Assembly: GCA_934643145.1 (NCBI GenBank)
Contig: CAKUBM010000006.1
Coordinates: 1-64,000 of the forward strand
Direction: 5' to 3'
Origin: an uncultured Collinsella sp.
Lineage (GTDB): Bacteria; Actinomycetota; Coriobacteriia; Coriobacteriales; Coriobacteriaceae
Length of the DNA: 64,000 nt
The position numbers and the translations under genes are program-made. Below the pieces are notes generated by a model that was not told the DNA's origin, ran no database searches, and saw only the letters and a list, made by a program, of their open reading frames with translations. This document shows positions 43,388 to 51,746 of the stretch, in pieces; positions within the stretch are counted from its first letter, which is position 1, and every line of letters starts with the position of its first letter.

Positions 43388-44548
43388 TCATGACCTTTGA
43401 CTTGTAAGGCGAAATAGCGCGGGGACATACGCCAGAGAAGAAATCCCAAGCGCAACAAGCAGCACAACCCGAATACCCACAACGCTACTCAACACAGCGT
43501 TGAGCAGATAGAAAAGAACGGCACCCACCGCCACCATCTGGCTTTGAACCGAAATCAGTGAACAGCGCATCGAAGAATCGGCTGCTTTTTGAAAAATTGA
43601 GTATTTAATTGGAGCAAATAACGAGTACGCAACCGTCTGCAGCACATAGAACACGGGCAGCAAATTAGCCGGAGTAAGGGGAATCAAAAACAAAGCTGTC
43701 AGGAAAAGACGCACGATGCCGCAAATACGCGCAAAGCGGCCCTTGTCGACATGAGCAATCGCACAGGGCACAATAAACCCTATGGAGGCGGAGACAAAGA
43801 GCTGGACCGCAATGGTCACACCCGAAGCGACGGCATTCATTCCGCGACCCGCAAGCAGCAGTGAGAAAAAGTCTTCAAGAGCGACGAAAGCAAATGCCTG
43901 GGAACAATCCATGATGAACGCCGAGCGAAGAATGCTATTACCCGCAATAGCGGCCCTGATCATCTTCGGGTTAATTCTACGCCCGGGTATTGCAGCAGCG
44001 CCCCCGCTTCGCCCCTCAGGAATACAGGCAACAGCAACCAACGTCAACGCCATTGCAACGATATCGATCGAAAGACCGATGAGATACGCGCTGGCAGACG
44101 AGATGAAGCCGCCCACACAAGCGGAAAGGGCATATGCCGCATAGAAGACAAAACGCTCAACTACATTTAGTTCCACGAGCTGGTCCCGAGAGACGCTGTC
44201 GATGTAAATCGCTTCAATGGACCCGCTCACGCATGCAACGGCAAAACCTTTGAGAGCAAACGCGCCGATTAAAAGCAGAGGAGATCGGACGAGAAGCAAG
44301 GCGGCGTAGTACCCAAGCATTCCCATGATGCCAACGAGGCCGCTCGCCTTTCGTCCAAACCTGTCTGCAATATAGCCAGTAGGAACCTCAAGAATGAACT
44401 TGCTCACTTGGTATGCAATCATCATGCCAGAAATCGCAACCATCGAGAATCCGACGAACTCAAGGTAAACCGTCAGAAAATACAAAATGGTGCTGAAGTT
44501 CGACAGGAAAACAAACGCCATATACAGCCAAACTGTATGGTTTTTCAT
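43388..44548 (-). CDS. MFS transporter A
   Basis: 386 aa and about 12 transmembrane segments. The loop 2-3 motif appears as GYIADRFGRKASGLVG, the MFS A-motif. The ATG at 44548 follows GGAGG closely; a longer frame adds 15 residues without a site. It is 112 nt downstream of the LysR-type gene on the same strand, so LysR may regulate it. The substrate is unknown; the family includes drug and metabolite exporters. Base composition is lower in GC than the neighbours, which may point to acquisition. Confidence 0.82.
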   Translation of the reverse strand: MKNHTVWLYMAFVFLSNFSTILYFLTVYLEFVGFSMVAISGMMIAYQVSKFILEVPTGYIADRFGRKASGLVGIMGMLGYYAALLLVRSPLLLIGAFALKGFAVACVSGSIEAIYIDSVSRDQLVELNVVERFVFYAAYALSACVGGFISSASAYLIGLSIDIVAMALTLVAVACIPEGRSGGAAAIPGRRINPKMIRAAIAGNSILRSAFIMDCSQAFAFVALEDFFSLLLAGRGMNAVASGVTIAVQLFVSASIGFIVPCAIAHVDKGRFARICGIVRLFLTALFLIPLTPANLLPVFYVLQTVAYSLFAPIKYSIFQKAADSSMRCSLISVQSQMVAVGAVLFYLLNAVLSSVVGIRVVLLVALGISSLAYVPALFRLTSQRS

Positions 44549-44660
44549 ACTCCTCCAAAGACCGATTATCCGAACCGGGGTCTCGAAAAGCATGAAGGCA
44601 ATGCCGTCAGCTATGCGTTACAAAGCGTCAATATCCATTTGACGGAACGAAGCAGTAGTC

Positions 44661-45551
44661 TCAAGAAGCGAGATGGCGCAATAGGTGAAGAAATACCGTC
44701 TGATGCCGATCTGTCCAGGCATTTTGCCGGTAGCAAAAGTAGATAGGCAGAGTTACGTCACGCGATCCTTCAATGGAACACTCGCTCACTTCTGATCCAT
44801 CCGATGCGAGAGAAGAGCCTGCCAAGCTCAGTATCAATCCCCCCGCTTGAAGAAACTCAACCTGAGCCCTGCTTCCGTATTCAACATCACGGAAGCGGAA
44901 ATTAACGAGCTGAGCTTCGGGGCATTGGTTGATTGCACTGAGACAGGGCGACAAATTAATTGGAACAGCGAGCCTGCCGCCCAGTAGCTCACGAATGGTC
45001 ATAGCGTCCACAGATTGATGGCCCGCCGGGCACGAAAGAACCTTGAGCTCCTTTTCACCCAAGTATTTCGAAGAAAGGGCGCTGTCCCGTGGTTCTTCAA
45101 ATGAGATGGCTGCATCCGAAATACCAAGCATGAGCGACTCAAAACATGTTGCAGTTGGCTGATGCCACACATCGAGGTGGATCTGAGGATGCAAGCGCTC
45201 AAACGAGTCATACCAGTTTTCAACAAAAAGGCGCCCCCGTCCATGAAGGCAAGGGGCGTAAAGACGAAAGTGGCCGTCGGGCGAAACGCCATCGCCCCTC
45301 GATTGAGCGTACTTTTTGAGATCGTCGACTTGCGCTAGGATCACGCGTGCACGACGCGCAAATTCTCTGCCCGCCGGAGACAAAACAGCCTCCCCCGCCG
45401 ATCGGTCGAGCAAAACAATCTGATACTCAGATTCCAACTTCTTAATTGCCGACGAAACGGCCTGTGGACTCACATGGACGGCGCGAGCAGCCTTGCGCAC
45501 GCCGCCATAGCTCGCTACCGCTTGAAGGTATTCGAGTTGAGAAAGCTGCAT
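44661..45551 (-). CDS. LysR-type transcriptional regulator
   Basis: 296 aa. The N-terminal winged helix-turn-helix is LSQLEYLQAVASYGGVRKAARAVHVSPQAVSSAIKKLE split over residues 3-38. A periplasmic-binding-like effector domain follows (GHFRLYAPCLHGRG onwards). LysR regulators usually control a neighbouring gene; the MFS gene downstream is the nearest candidate. The inducer is unknown. Confidence 0.88.
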   Translation of the reverse strand: MQLSQLEYLQAVASYGGVRKAARAVHVSPQAVSSAIKKLESEYQIVLLDRSAGEAVLSPAGREFARRARVILAQVDDLKKYAQSRGDGVSPDGHFRLYAPCLHGRGRLFVENWYDSFERLHPQIHLDVWHQPTATCFESLMLGISDAAISFEEPRDSALSSKYLGEKELKVLSCPAGHQSVDAMTIRELLGGRLAVPINLSPCLSAINQCPEAQLVNFRFRDVEYGSRAQVEFLQAGGLILSLAGSSLASDGSEVSECSIEGSRDVTLPIYFCYRQNAWTDRHQTVFLHLLRHLAS

Positions 45552-45592
45552 AGATTACTCCAAAGGCAGCCAAGGCGACGGACTGCGCGCCC

Positions 45593-45928
45593 TCAGATGA
45601 GGTTCTCGCCCAGGTTCTTGCCGCCGAGGACGTGCATGTGGAAGTGCATAACGGTCTGGCCGGCGTTGACGCCCTTGTTGGAGATGACGCGGAAACCGTC
45701 CTCCAGACCCTTGGCCTTGGCGACCTCCTGGATGGCGTGAGCCATGGCGCCCATGGTCTCGGCAGGCACGTTGTCGGCGATGTCGCTGTAGTGCTTCTTG
45801 GGGATCACGAGCGTATGGACCGGCGCCTGGGGGTTAAGGTCGTCGAACGCGATGACCTGGTCGTCCTCATAGACAACGGTCGAGGGGATCTCGTGGTTAG
45901 CGATTTTGCAGAAGATGCAATCACACAT
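45593..45928 (-). CDS. HIT family nucleotide hydrolase (HINT-like)
   Basis: 111 aa. The zinc-binding CDCIFCKIANHEIP start and the histidine triad HFHMHVLGG near the end define the family. Members hydrolyse nucleoside phosphoramidates or aminoacyl-AMP. The ATG at 45928 has AAAGGA 8 nt upstream; a longer frame begins with MTFCVVTRKEP but includes this site. Confidence 0.94.
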   Translation of the reverse strand: MCDCIFCKIANHEIPSTVVYEDDQVIAFDDLNPQAPVHTLVIPKKHYSDIADNVPAETMGAMAHAIQEVAKAKGLEDGFRVISNKGVNAGQTVMHFHMHVLGGKNLGENLI

Positions 45929-46079
45929 AGCTGGTTCCTTTCTAGTGACAACGCAAAAAGTCATGTTGTTCAGTGAAACACCAAAACAGTTTAGCCCACT
46001 TCAAAGATCCCAATTGAGCGAAATCTATTCCTCGGCAATCGCAATGGCCAGAGGGTTTCATCCATCCATATGCTCTCAC

Positions 46080-47300
46080 CTATTTTGAGCGTTTGACCTC
46101 GGGAACGATCAACACCGGAAGGACGGATAGACCGTAAAGCAGAGTAATAAGCATCATTTGTTTGTCGTAATCTGAACCGGAAATAGCCGCAATCCCAATA
46201 GGAAGCATATAAGAGCCCAAAAGGCTAACTTCGGCCATAATGCCGCCAGCGCTGCCAGCATAACGAGTGCCGATTTCAACAAATGAAACTGGCAGAGCTT
46301 GAACAACTGGACCCATCATGCTCGTAACGATGCCGCACACTGCAAGCAATACCCCCATGGACTTTAAGCCCGAGGCAAACCACGCAACCGCAATTGAAAT
46401 GGAACCAAGAAGCCCGACAATCACAAGATACGGTCGCGTAAGGCGGCATTTGCCGTAAAGAATCGGAGCAATCAAGCAACCGACAATCCCAGCAGCGGTT
46501 GTCAGCGCCGCCATTTCGCCGGCCGTCGAGGCATCGGTGCCTCGCACAAGCTCAAGAGCCTGAGGCAGCACACCAGAAAAGGCGGTCGTGGCAGCAAGTG
46601 AGAAAGCGGCGCAAATCGCGCAAAGCCAAACGTTGCGCGAGCGAAATGCAGTCAAAAGTGCTTGGTCGTGCTCAATGCCATCAGGAATAAGTGAGTCATT
46701 CTGCACGTTCCTACCAAATATGCCCCAGAAGATAGTCAGAACGGCCAACAACCCTTCTGCAGCTGTATAGCCCATTAGCACGGAAGGCATAAACGCCGAT
46801 GACGCCTGGGCCGCCGCGATGCCAAAGCAAGTCGCCGCATAGTAAATGCCCATCGCAACATCCGTCTTATCTGCAAACCAAAGTCCAAGCGTCTTTGCAT
46901 TATTGGCAGTCAATGCCGCCATCCCCACGCCGATGCAAAACATCGAGACAAGTTGAGCAGGATAGTTCGATAGGGTGAAAATTCTGATAGCGCCGCCGAC
47001 TAAAGAAACACAGAACCCGCCAAGTATCACTACTTTGGGCCCAAGTCTATCTCCAAGTGATCCGAACGGGAGACTAAAGAAAACGGCCGCAAGCATTGGC
47101 GCCAGAAAGAGAGATGAGAATCCGACAGGGTCGATATTCATCTGAGGTATGATGACCGTGGCATAGGCAGCGACCTGATACTGCATGAAGTTGCCCAAAA
47201 AACAGAGACCACACGTCAACAGCAATATTAACCAGCGGTAACCACTCGAAGCCCGCTTTTGCTCAACTTTGTGCGCAACTTCGCACGCTTCACCATCCAT
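46080..47300 (-). CDS. MFS transporter B
   Basis: 406 aa with about 12 transmembrane helices. SGYRWLILLLTCGLCFLGNF near the N-terminus and the A-motif GSLGDRLGPKVV are present. It is homologous along its length to transporter C next to it (shared GYRW, NFMQYQV, ALELVRG, KYAGSAGGI-like motifs), so they arose by tandem duplication. A GAGG site lies 8 nt before the ATG. A terminator lies between B and C, so B has its own promoter or depends on read-through. The substrate is unknown. Confidence 0.85.
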   Translation of the reverse strand: MDGEACEVAHKVEQKRASSGYRWLILLLTCGLCFLGNFMQYQVAAYATVIIPQMNIDPVGFSSLFLAPMLAAVFFSLPFGSLGDRLGPKVVILGGFCVSLVGGAIRIFTLSNYPAQLVSMFCIGVGMAALTANNAKTLGLWFADKTDVAMGIYYAATCFGIAAAQASSAFMPSVLMGYTAAEGLLAVLTIFWGIFGRNVQNDSLIPDGIEHDQALLTAFRSRNVWLCAICAAFSLAATTAFSGVLPQALELVRGTDASTAGEMAALTTAAGIVGCLIAPILYGKCRLTRPYLVIVGLLGSISIAVAWFASGLKSMGVLLAVCGIVTSMMGPVVQALPVSFVEIGTRYAGSAGGIMAEVSLLGSYMLPIGIAAISGSDYDKQMMLITLLYGLSVLPVLIVPEVKRSK

Positions 47301-47316
47301 TGCACCAACCTCACAT

Positions 47317-47359
47317 TAAAAATGGTCGCGACCCCCATATCAACTGGAGGTCGCGACCA
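47317..47359 (-). terminator. Intrinsic terminator between MFS genes C and B
   Basis: On the minus strand TGGTCGCGACC pairs with GGTCGCGACCA across 15 nt and is followed by TTTTTAA. Confidence 0.88.
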
Positions 47360-47376
47360 GGCAAAACACCGATTAA

Positions 47377-48594
47377 TTATAATTCAGAAGTCTCAGGCAT
47401 CTCGGCTTTTGCCGCCGCACCAGTCTCGGGCAACATCGCAATAGGCAAAACGCTCGCAAGGAAAAGAATCGATTCGATCGTAAAGTTCAACGTCCAATTG
47501 TCACCAGAAATAGACGAAACAATAACGGGAACAAAATAGGAGCAGAGAAGGCCGACAGTACCGATTATTCCACCAGCGCTACCGGCATATTTCGCGCCAA
47601 TCTCAGGAAGATCAGGAGTCATTGCCTGAATAATGGGGCCAGAAAGAGCGGTCATAAAACCATTGAGGACGAGAGCAACCCACATGACAGTGCCAAGCGG
47701 CAAAAACCAGTTTGCAACCATTACAACGGCGGCAATCACCGTGGTTACAATGAGAAACGGTTTATTCTTACCGAGCTTGAGGACGGCAGCCGGTCCCGCA
47801 AAACAAGCAAAGAAGCTACCAACTGTAATAATTGCTGCCATAGATCCAGCGGTGGCAGTATCAACGCCGCGAACGAGCTCAAGCGCAGACGGCAGAATTG
47901 CACAATATGCCGTGGTTGAAGCGAGGGTAAGACCATAAGCCAAGGCAATGCACCAAACGCCGCGCGACTTAGCGGCAATCTTAATGTACTTCATAACCGG
48001 CTCGGGCTCGGGCATGGGCTCGCCCTCCGGGACGTTCCTCATAAAGAAGATCCACAGCGCAGCAGTTACAGCTTCGGCAATAGCAGCGACCAGATAAGAC
48101 ACGTCAAGCGTAGGAAAATAAGTGCTGAATGCCTGGGCTATCACGATGGACACACATGAAGCAGCATAGAAAACTCCCACGGCAAGGGAGGTCTGCTGTT
48201 TAAACCAGGAACCCAGCACCTTTGCCAGATTGGCATTGAGCGCCGCAATGCCAAAGCCGATCATAAACATCGAAACGATCTGCACGGTAAAGTCATTAAT
48301 CATGAAATAACGCAGAAAGCCGCCTACAGCAGAAAGCACCATGCCAATTGACACGACAAGCTTAACGCCGTAGCGATCAGCAAGAGATCCTGCAGGAATC
48401 GACAAAAACACAGCGGTGAGCATCGGCATCAACATGAGATTGGTAAGCCCACCGGCATCGATGCCGAGAGTCGTCATCACGACGACACCCCATGCTGAAA
48501 CCTGATATTGCATGAAGTTTGCCATGAAGCAAATGAGGCAAACTACGAATAAGATCATCCACCGATAACCCGATAGCTTTTCTTCTTGAGCCAT
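47377..48594 (-). CDS. MFS transporter C
   Basis: 405 aa with about 12 helices and the A-motif GSLADRYGVKLVV. LSGYRWMILFVVCLICFMANF and FMQYQVSAWGVVVM parallel transporter B. It lies 77 nt downstream of the carboxylesterase on the same strand with no terminator between, so it is probably cotranscribed with it. A plausible role is import of the ester substrate or export of its product. Confidence 0.86.
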   Translation of the reverse strand: MAQEEKLSGYRWMILFVVCLICFMANFMQYQVSAWGVVVMTTLGIDAGGLTNLMLMPMLTAVFLSIPAGSLADRYGVKLVVSIGMVLSAVGGFLRYFMINDFTVQIVSMFMIGFGIAALNANLAKVLGSWFKQQTSLAVGVFYAASCVSIVIAQAFSTYFPTLDVSYLVAAIAEAVTAALWIFFMRNVPEGEPMPEPEPVMKYIKIAAKSRGVWCIALAYGLTLASTTAYCAILPSALELVRGVDTATAGSMAAIITVGSFFACFAGPAAVLKLGKNKPFLIVTTVIAAVVMVANWFLPLGTVMWVALVLNGFMTALSGPIIQAMTPDLPEIGAKYAGSAGGIIGTVGLLCSYFVPVIVSSISGDNWTLNFTIESILFLASVLPIAMLPETGAAAKAEMPETSEL

Positions 48595-48671
48595 TTCTTT
48601 CTCCTTACGCAGGGATAGTTCAAGCTGAATTCAATGGGGCTAATTAGCCCACTCCATTGCGGTTTCTTTCA

Positions 48672-50162
48672 CTAATCGTTGAGTAGTACCTCGTACATAG
48701 GACGGAACACCGAATCTTCTTTGGCATGCAGCGAATGCACCGGCTTCCACTCGTTTTCGTCAATTACCATATGAATGTGGTTCTCAGCGGTATAGGGGTC
48801 CCATGGTGCCTTGCCCTCAACAAACGGTTTGCCCGTCTTCGCAAAGCTGAACCACGCATCGTTCATTTCATCCGCGAGATGCGCTGGAGGATTGTCACCC
48901 GTAAACATCAGACCACTCGCGGTATCAAGATTCTTGAAAACGAACGGCACCTCGATTGCGTGGCAAGAACCCATTCCCTCGACACGAGATTTATAACGGA
49001 ACAAATAGTTGTACACGGGCTTAAACGCCGACTGCTCTTCAGCCATAAGGTCGGTGCCGACAAAGAAACCGGTTGAGTTCATAAAATTGGTGTAATTCTC
49101 GGCAAAATCGCGCTCAGGCCATGCCTCTCGATATGCCTGCTCCCAGTAATCAATATCAATCTGATCATCAAAATGAATCGGGAATTGGCCGTGCCAGAAT
49201 CCGGGAAGGTCATCGAAGTAGAAATGGAAATACGTAAACTCGTCCTCGGTACACCCAATCATAATATCGATATCCTTGGCTGCGCCCTCCGCCCAGGCCT
49301 TCATCGGCTTTTTAGGAAGGAAAGTACCGTCGCAAACCGGCGAGAAAATTAGCGACACTTCGTAAGTATGACGATCGCACCACACCTGCATGCCCTCAAT
49401 GAGCTCGTCTGCCGACTTCGCCAAGAGATCTTGGGCGGTTTTGCATCCCATGATTTCGGCGAACTCCCGAGCAAAGTGCTCGCCGCGCTCACGGGTCTTA
49501 TAAAGCTGGATAGGGCCGGATTCCAAAATCGCACGTTGGAAATACTTATTTGCCTCTGGCAAAATGGATAGAAGAGCCTGGCTGGAAGAACCTGCCGACT
49601 CACCGAAAAGCGTAACGCAATTGGGGTCACCGCCGAAGGCGGAAATATTCTCATGCACCCACTCGAGCGCGCGGATTTGATCAAGAATGGCAAGATAACC
49701 AGCCTCTTTGTAATCCTCCCCACCCGGCAGGCAATCGAGCAGCAGCGATCCAAACAAGTTCAGACGGTAGTTAATCGAAACAATAACGACATCCTTCGCT
49801 GCCGCAAAATTGGAGCCGTTATATAGCGGGTCGGCAGATCCGCCTGAGAAGTAGGCACCTCCATGGATATACACCATGACAGGAAGGTTCTTGCGCTCGT
49901 GTCCCCTGACCCACACGTTAAGGCTCAGGCAATCCTCCCCCTGCTCATGAAGCGAAGCGAGTTCGACTTCATCGATAAACTGCCTGGCAGAATGCCCGAA
50001 TTCCACGCATTCAATTTCCTCATCGGAATCGTCAAGGCGCTCGGGGGCACGCCAGCGAAGATCACCTACCGGTTGCTTTGCATAGGGGATGCCCAAAAAT
50101 GCTTCAACCCCGTTATCGAGCGTCTTGCCCGAAACTATGCCCGTCCTAGTCTTGACCTTCAT
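48672..50162 (-). CDS. Type B carboxylesterase
   Basis: 496 aa, alpha/beta hydrolase of the carboxylesterase/cholinesterase type, without a signal peptide, so cytoplasmic. The oxyanion-hole sequence is YIHGGAYFSGGS, and the nucleophile elbow is TLFGESAGSSS. The acid is in GCTEDEFTYFHF and the His in GSCHAIEVPFVF. Such enzymes hydrolyse aromatic or aliphatic esters, including drugs and plant compounds in gut bacteria. It is divergent from a MerR-type regulator gene and followed by MFS transporter C, suggesting a regulated uptake-and-hydrolysis unit. Confidence 0.93.
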   Translation of the reverse strand: MKVKTRTGIVSGKTLDNGVEAFLGIPYAKQPVGDLRWRAPERLDDSDEEIECVEFGHSARQFIDEVELASLHEQGEDCLSLNVWVRGHERKNLPVMVYIHGGAYFSGGSADPLYNGSNFAAAKDVVIVSINYRLNLFGSLLLDCLPGGEDYKEAGYLAILDQIRALEWVHENISAFGGDPNCVTLFGESAGSSSQALLSILPEANKYFQRAILESGPIQLYKTRERGEHFAREFAEIMGCKTAQDLLAKSADELIEGMQVWCDRHTYEVSLIFSPVCDGTFLPKKPMKAWAEGAAKDIDIMIGCTEDEFTYFHFYFDDLPGFWHGQFPIHFDDQIDIDYWEQAYREAWPERDFAENYTNFMNSTGFFVGTDLMAEEQSAFKPVYNYLFRYKSRVEGMGSCHAIEVPFVFKNLDTASGLMFTGDNPPAHLADEMNDAWFSFAKTGKPFVEGKAPWDPYTAENHIHMVIDENEWKPVHSLHAKEDSVFRPMYEVLLND

Positions 50163-50287
50163 TGCTTGTCCTTCCTCACAATTAAGATGCTAGATCGATA
50201 TGGTTTAAGCTAGCTGGCTTGAAGCCATCTTAAAATTTGGAGAAAGTCAAAGGTCAACGACGTGTTTCAATGGAATACCAACTGGAA

Positions 50288-50311
50288 ACCAGGCGCTTAA
50301 TACCGTTCACC
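50288..50311. promoter_or_regulatory. 24-nt motif shared with the arcA upstream region
   Basis: ACCAGGCGCTTAATACCGTT begins a 24-nt stretch that matches 26963-26986 with two differences and ends in the ACCGTTCAC box (50302-50310). It lies in the 245-nt divergent gap between the esterase and the MerR-type gene. No second box stands 21 nt upstream. A TTGACC on the minus strand nearby is a possible esterase -35. Confidence 0.5.
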
Positions 50312-50407
50312 TCGTCAAAACGACCGCTTGCCCGACAATGACGGTGTAACAAACATTAGAATAGCTCCAAGGTTTTGAGTGGCCCTAGGGCAGTCGGAAG
50401 GTGTGAC

Positions 50408-51238
50408 ATGGAACGCGAGTTTTCCCTTAATATCAAGCAGACGGCCGGCCTCTACGGCGTAAGCGCAGACACCCTTCGCTATTACGAGTCAATTGGTCTA
50501 GTTGCCCCAAAGCGCGGAGCGAATGCCTACCGTGAATACAGGAAGGACGATTTCGGCAGGCTTAACATCATCATGTCAATGCTCAACATGAATTACACGC
50601 TTAGCGAAATCAGGTCTTTCCTAGACAACCATTCACTCGAAACAAGCTTTGAGCTGTTCAGCAACGAACTTGACAGCATCGACGCAGCCATTGCAAAGCT
50701 ATCGCAACGGCGCCGAAAGATCGAGCATTGCATGCAAAATATATCCATGTCGTTAAGAGCGCGCGAGGAGAAGCAATCGAGGGTGGTTCATAAGGGACCC
50801 CGAGGATATGTCATCGTAAGCGAAGACGAGCTAAGCGGCGACATAATTCCCTACGCCACCATTAAACGCATGAAAGAACTCGGGATGGAAATCGACTCGA
50901 TACACACGGTTCCATGCTTCATCCTTGACCCATCGCACATGAGCACCGATGGCTGCTTAGTGGCAAAGAAAACATTGCTTTCGCTCGGATCAAGCGAAGA
51001 TAAAGGATGTGAGTTTTTTCCGGAAGGCAACTATCTCTGCAGAACAACTGCTGGCCCAGCAGAAATAACACCAGCAGTATGGAGGGAGATGAACGAGTTC
51101 ATGGCCCAGAATCACCTCACAGCAGCAGGTCCACTTCTAGAGTTCTGGTATGTAAGTGAGTACATATCTGATAATCAAGATGAATACTTACATACGCTTG
51201 AAATAATGGTCAAATCCAGTGAAAACGAGCAGCAATAA
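50408..51238 (+). CDS. MerR-family transcriptional regulator
   Basis: 276 aa. The N-terminal MerR helix-turn-helix is seen in FSLNIKQTAGLYGVSADTLR and YYESIGLVAPKRGANAYREY, then a dimerising coiled coil (about 90-125). The C-terminal half (from RGYVIVSEDEL) resembles a GyrI-like small-molecule-binding domain. GGAAGG lies 7 nt before the ATG at 50408. Transcribed away from the esterase gene, it probably controls the esterase and MFS genes in response to a ligand. Confidence 0.88.
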   Translation: MEREFSLNIKQTAGLYGVSADTLRYYESIGLVAPKRGANAYREYRKDDFGRLNIIMSMLNMNYTLSEIRSFLDNHSLETSFELFSNELDSIDAAIAKLSQRRRKIEHCMQNISMSLRAREEKQSRVVHKGPRGYVIVSEDELSGDIIPYATIKRMKELGMEIDSIHTVPCFILDPSHMSTDGCLVAKKTLLSLGSSEDKGCEFFPEGNYLCRTTAGPAEITPAVWREMNEFMAQNHLTAAGPLLEFWYVSEYISDNQDEYLHTLEIMVKSSENEQQ

Positions 51239-51251
51239 CATCTGAGCAATT

Positions 51252-51298
51252 CATCCCAAATGGACTCGGAGACAAGCCCACCCATTTGGGATGTTTCT
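51252..51298 (+). terminator. Intrinsic terminator after the MerR-type gene
   Basis: CATCCCAAATGG pairs with CCATTTGGGATG (51252-51293) across 18 nt, followed by TTTCT. Confidence 0.85.
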
Positions 51299-51307
51299 AA
51301 CAGACCA

Positions 51308-51417
51308 GGGTAGTCTTTTTGGGACGGGGCTTTTTTGACTACTTTTCGCGAACGCAAGCGCTCGGCGAGCCGTCGCGCAAGGGTAGTCAAAAAAGCCCCG
51401 TCACAAAAAGACTACCC
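51308..51417. repeat. Intergenic nested palindrome g (35-bp arms, one mismatch)
   Basis: Left arm 51308-51342 and right arm 51383-51417 pair over 35 bp with a single mismatch. The left reads GGGACGGGGC where the right encodes GTGACGGGGC. The centre has CGCGA/TCGCG. It sits between the convergent MerR-type and xseB genes, after the former's terminator. The arms hold T-runs inside the stem but none after it. Confidence 0.92.
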
Positions 51418-51437
51418 CAAAGTTGGCTGTGAGGTGG

Positions 51438-51704
51438 TTAGAACGAGAGGTTGTCGTCGGTGTTGGCGGCTTCGCCGTCGGCGAGCACGTCGTTGCCGTC
51501 GACATCCTTAAGGAGCACCGAGACCTTCTGCTCGGCATCGGCCAGGCGGGTACGCAGGCTCTTGAGGAGCTCGACGCCGCGGGTGTAGCTCTCGAGCGAC
51601 TCCTCGAGTTCCATGTCGCCCGACTCCAGGCTGCGGATAATGAGCTCCAGCTCCTGCGAGGCCTGCTTGTACGTAAGCTGCTCGACCGGGGTCTTCTCTG
51701 CCAT
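51438..51704 (-). CDS. xseB: Exodeoxyribonuclease VII small subunit XseB
   Basis: 88 aa. It partners with XseA in the nuclease that degrades single-stranded DNA ends. The family core LTYKQASQELELIIRSLESG and LEESLESYTRGVELLKSLR is present. It lies 42 nt downstream of xseA, in the same unit. Confidence 0.95.
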   Translation of the reverse strand: MAEKTPVEQLTYKQASQELELIIRSLESGDMELEESLESYTRGVELLKSLRTRLADAEQKVSVLLKDVDGNDVLADGEAANTDDNLSF

Positions 51705-51746
51705 ATCTGTTTCCTTTCCTAAAGGTCTATCACCATAAAACGCGGT

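Noticed and set aside
44594..44660. tRNA or small RNA gene in the gap between the LysR and MFS genes
   Set aside because: Too short and no cloverleaf or terminator pairing was found.
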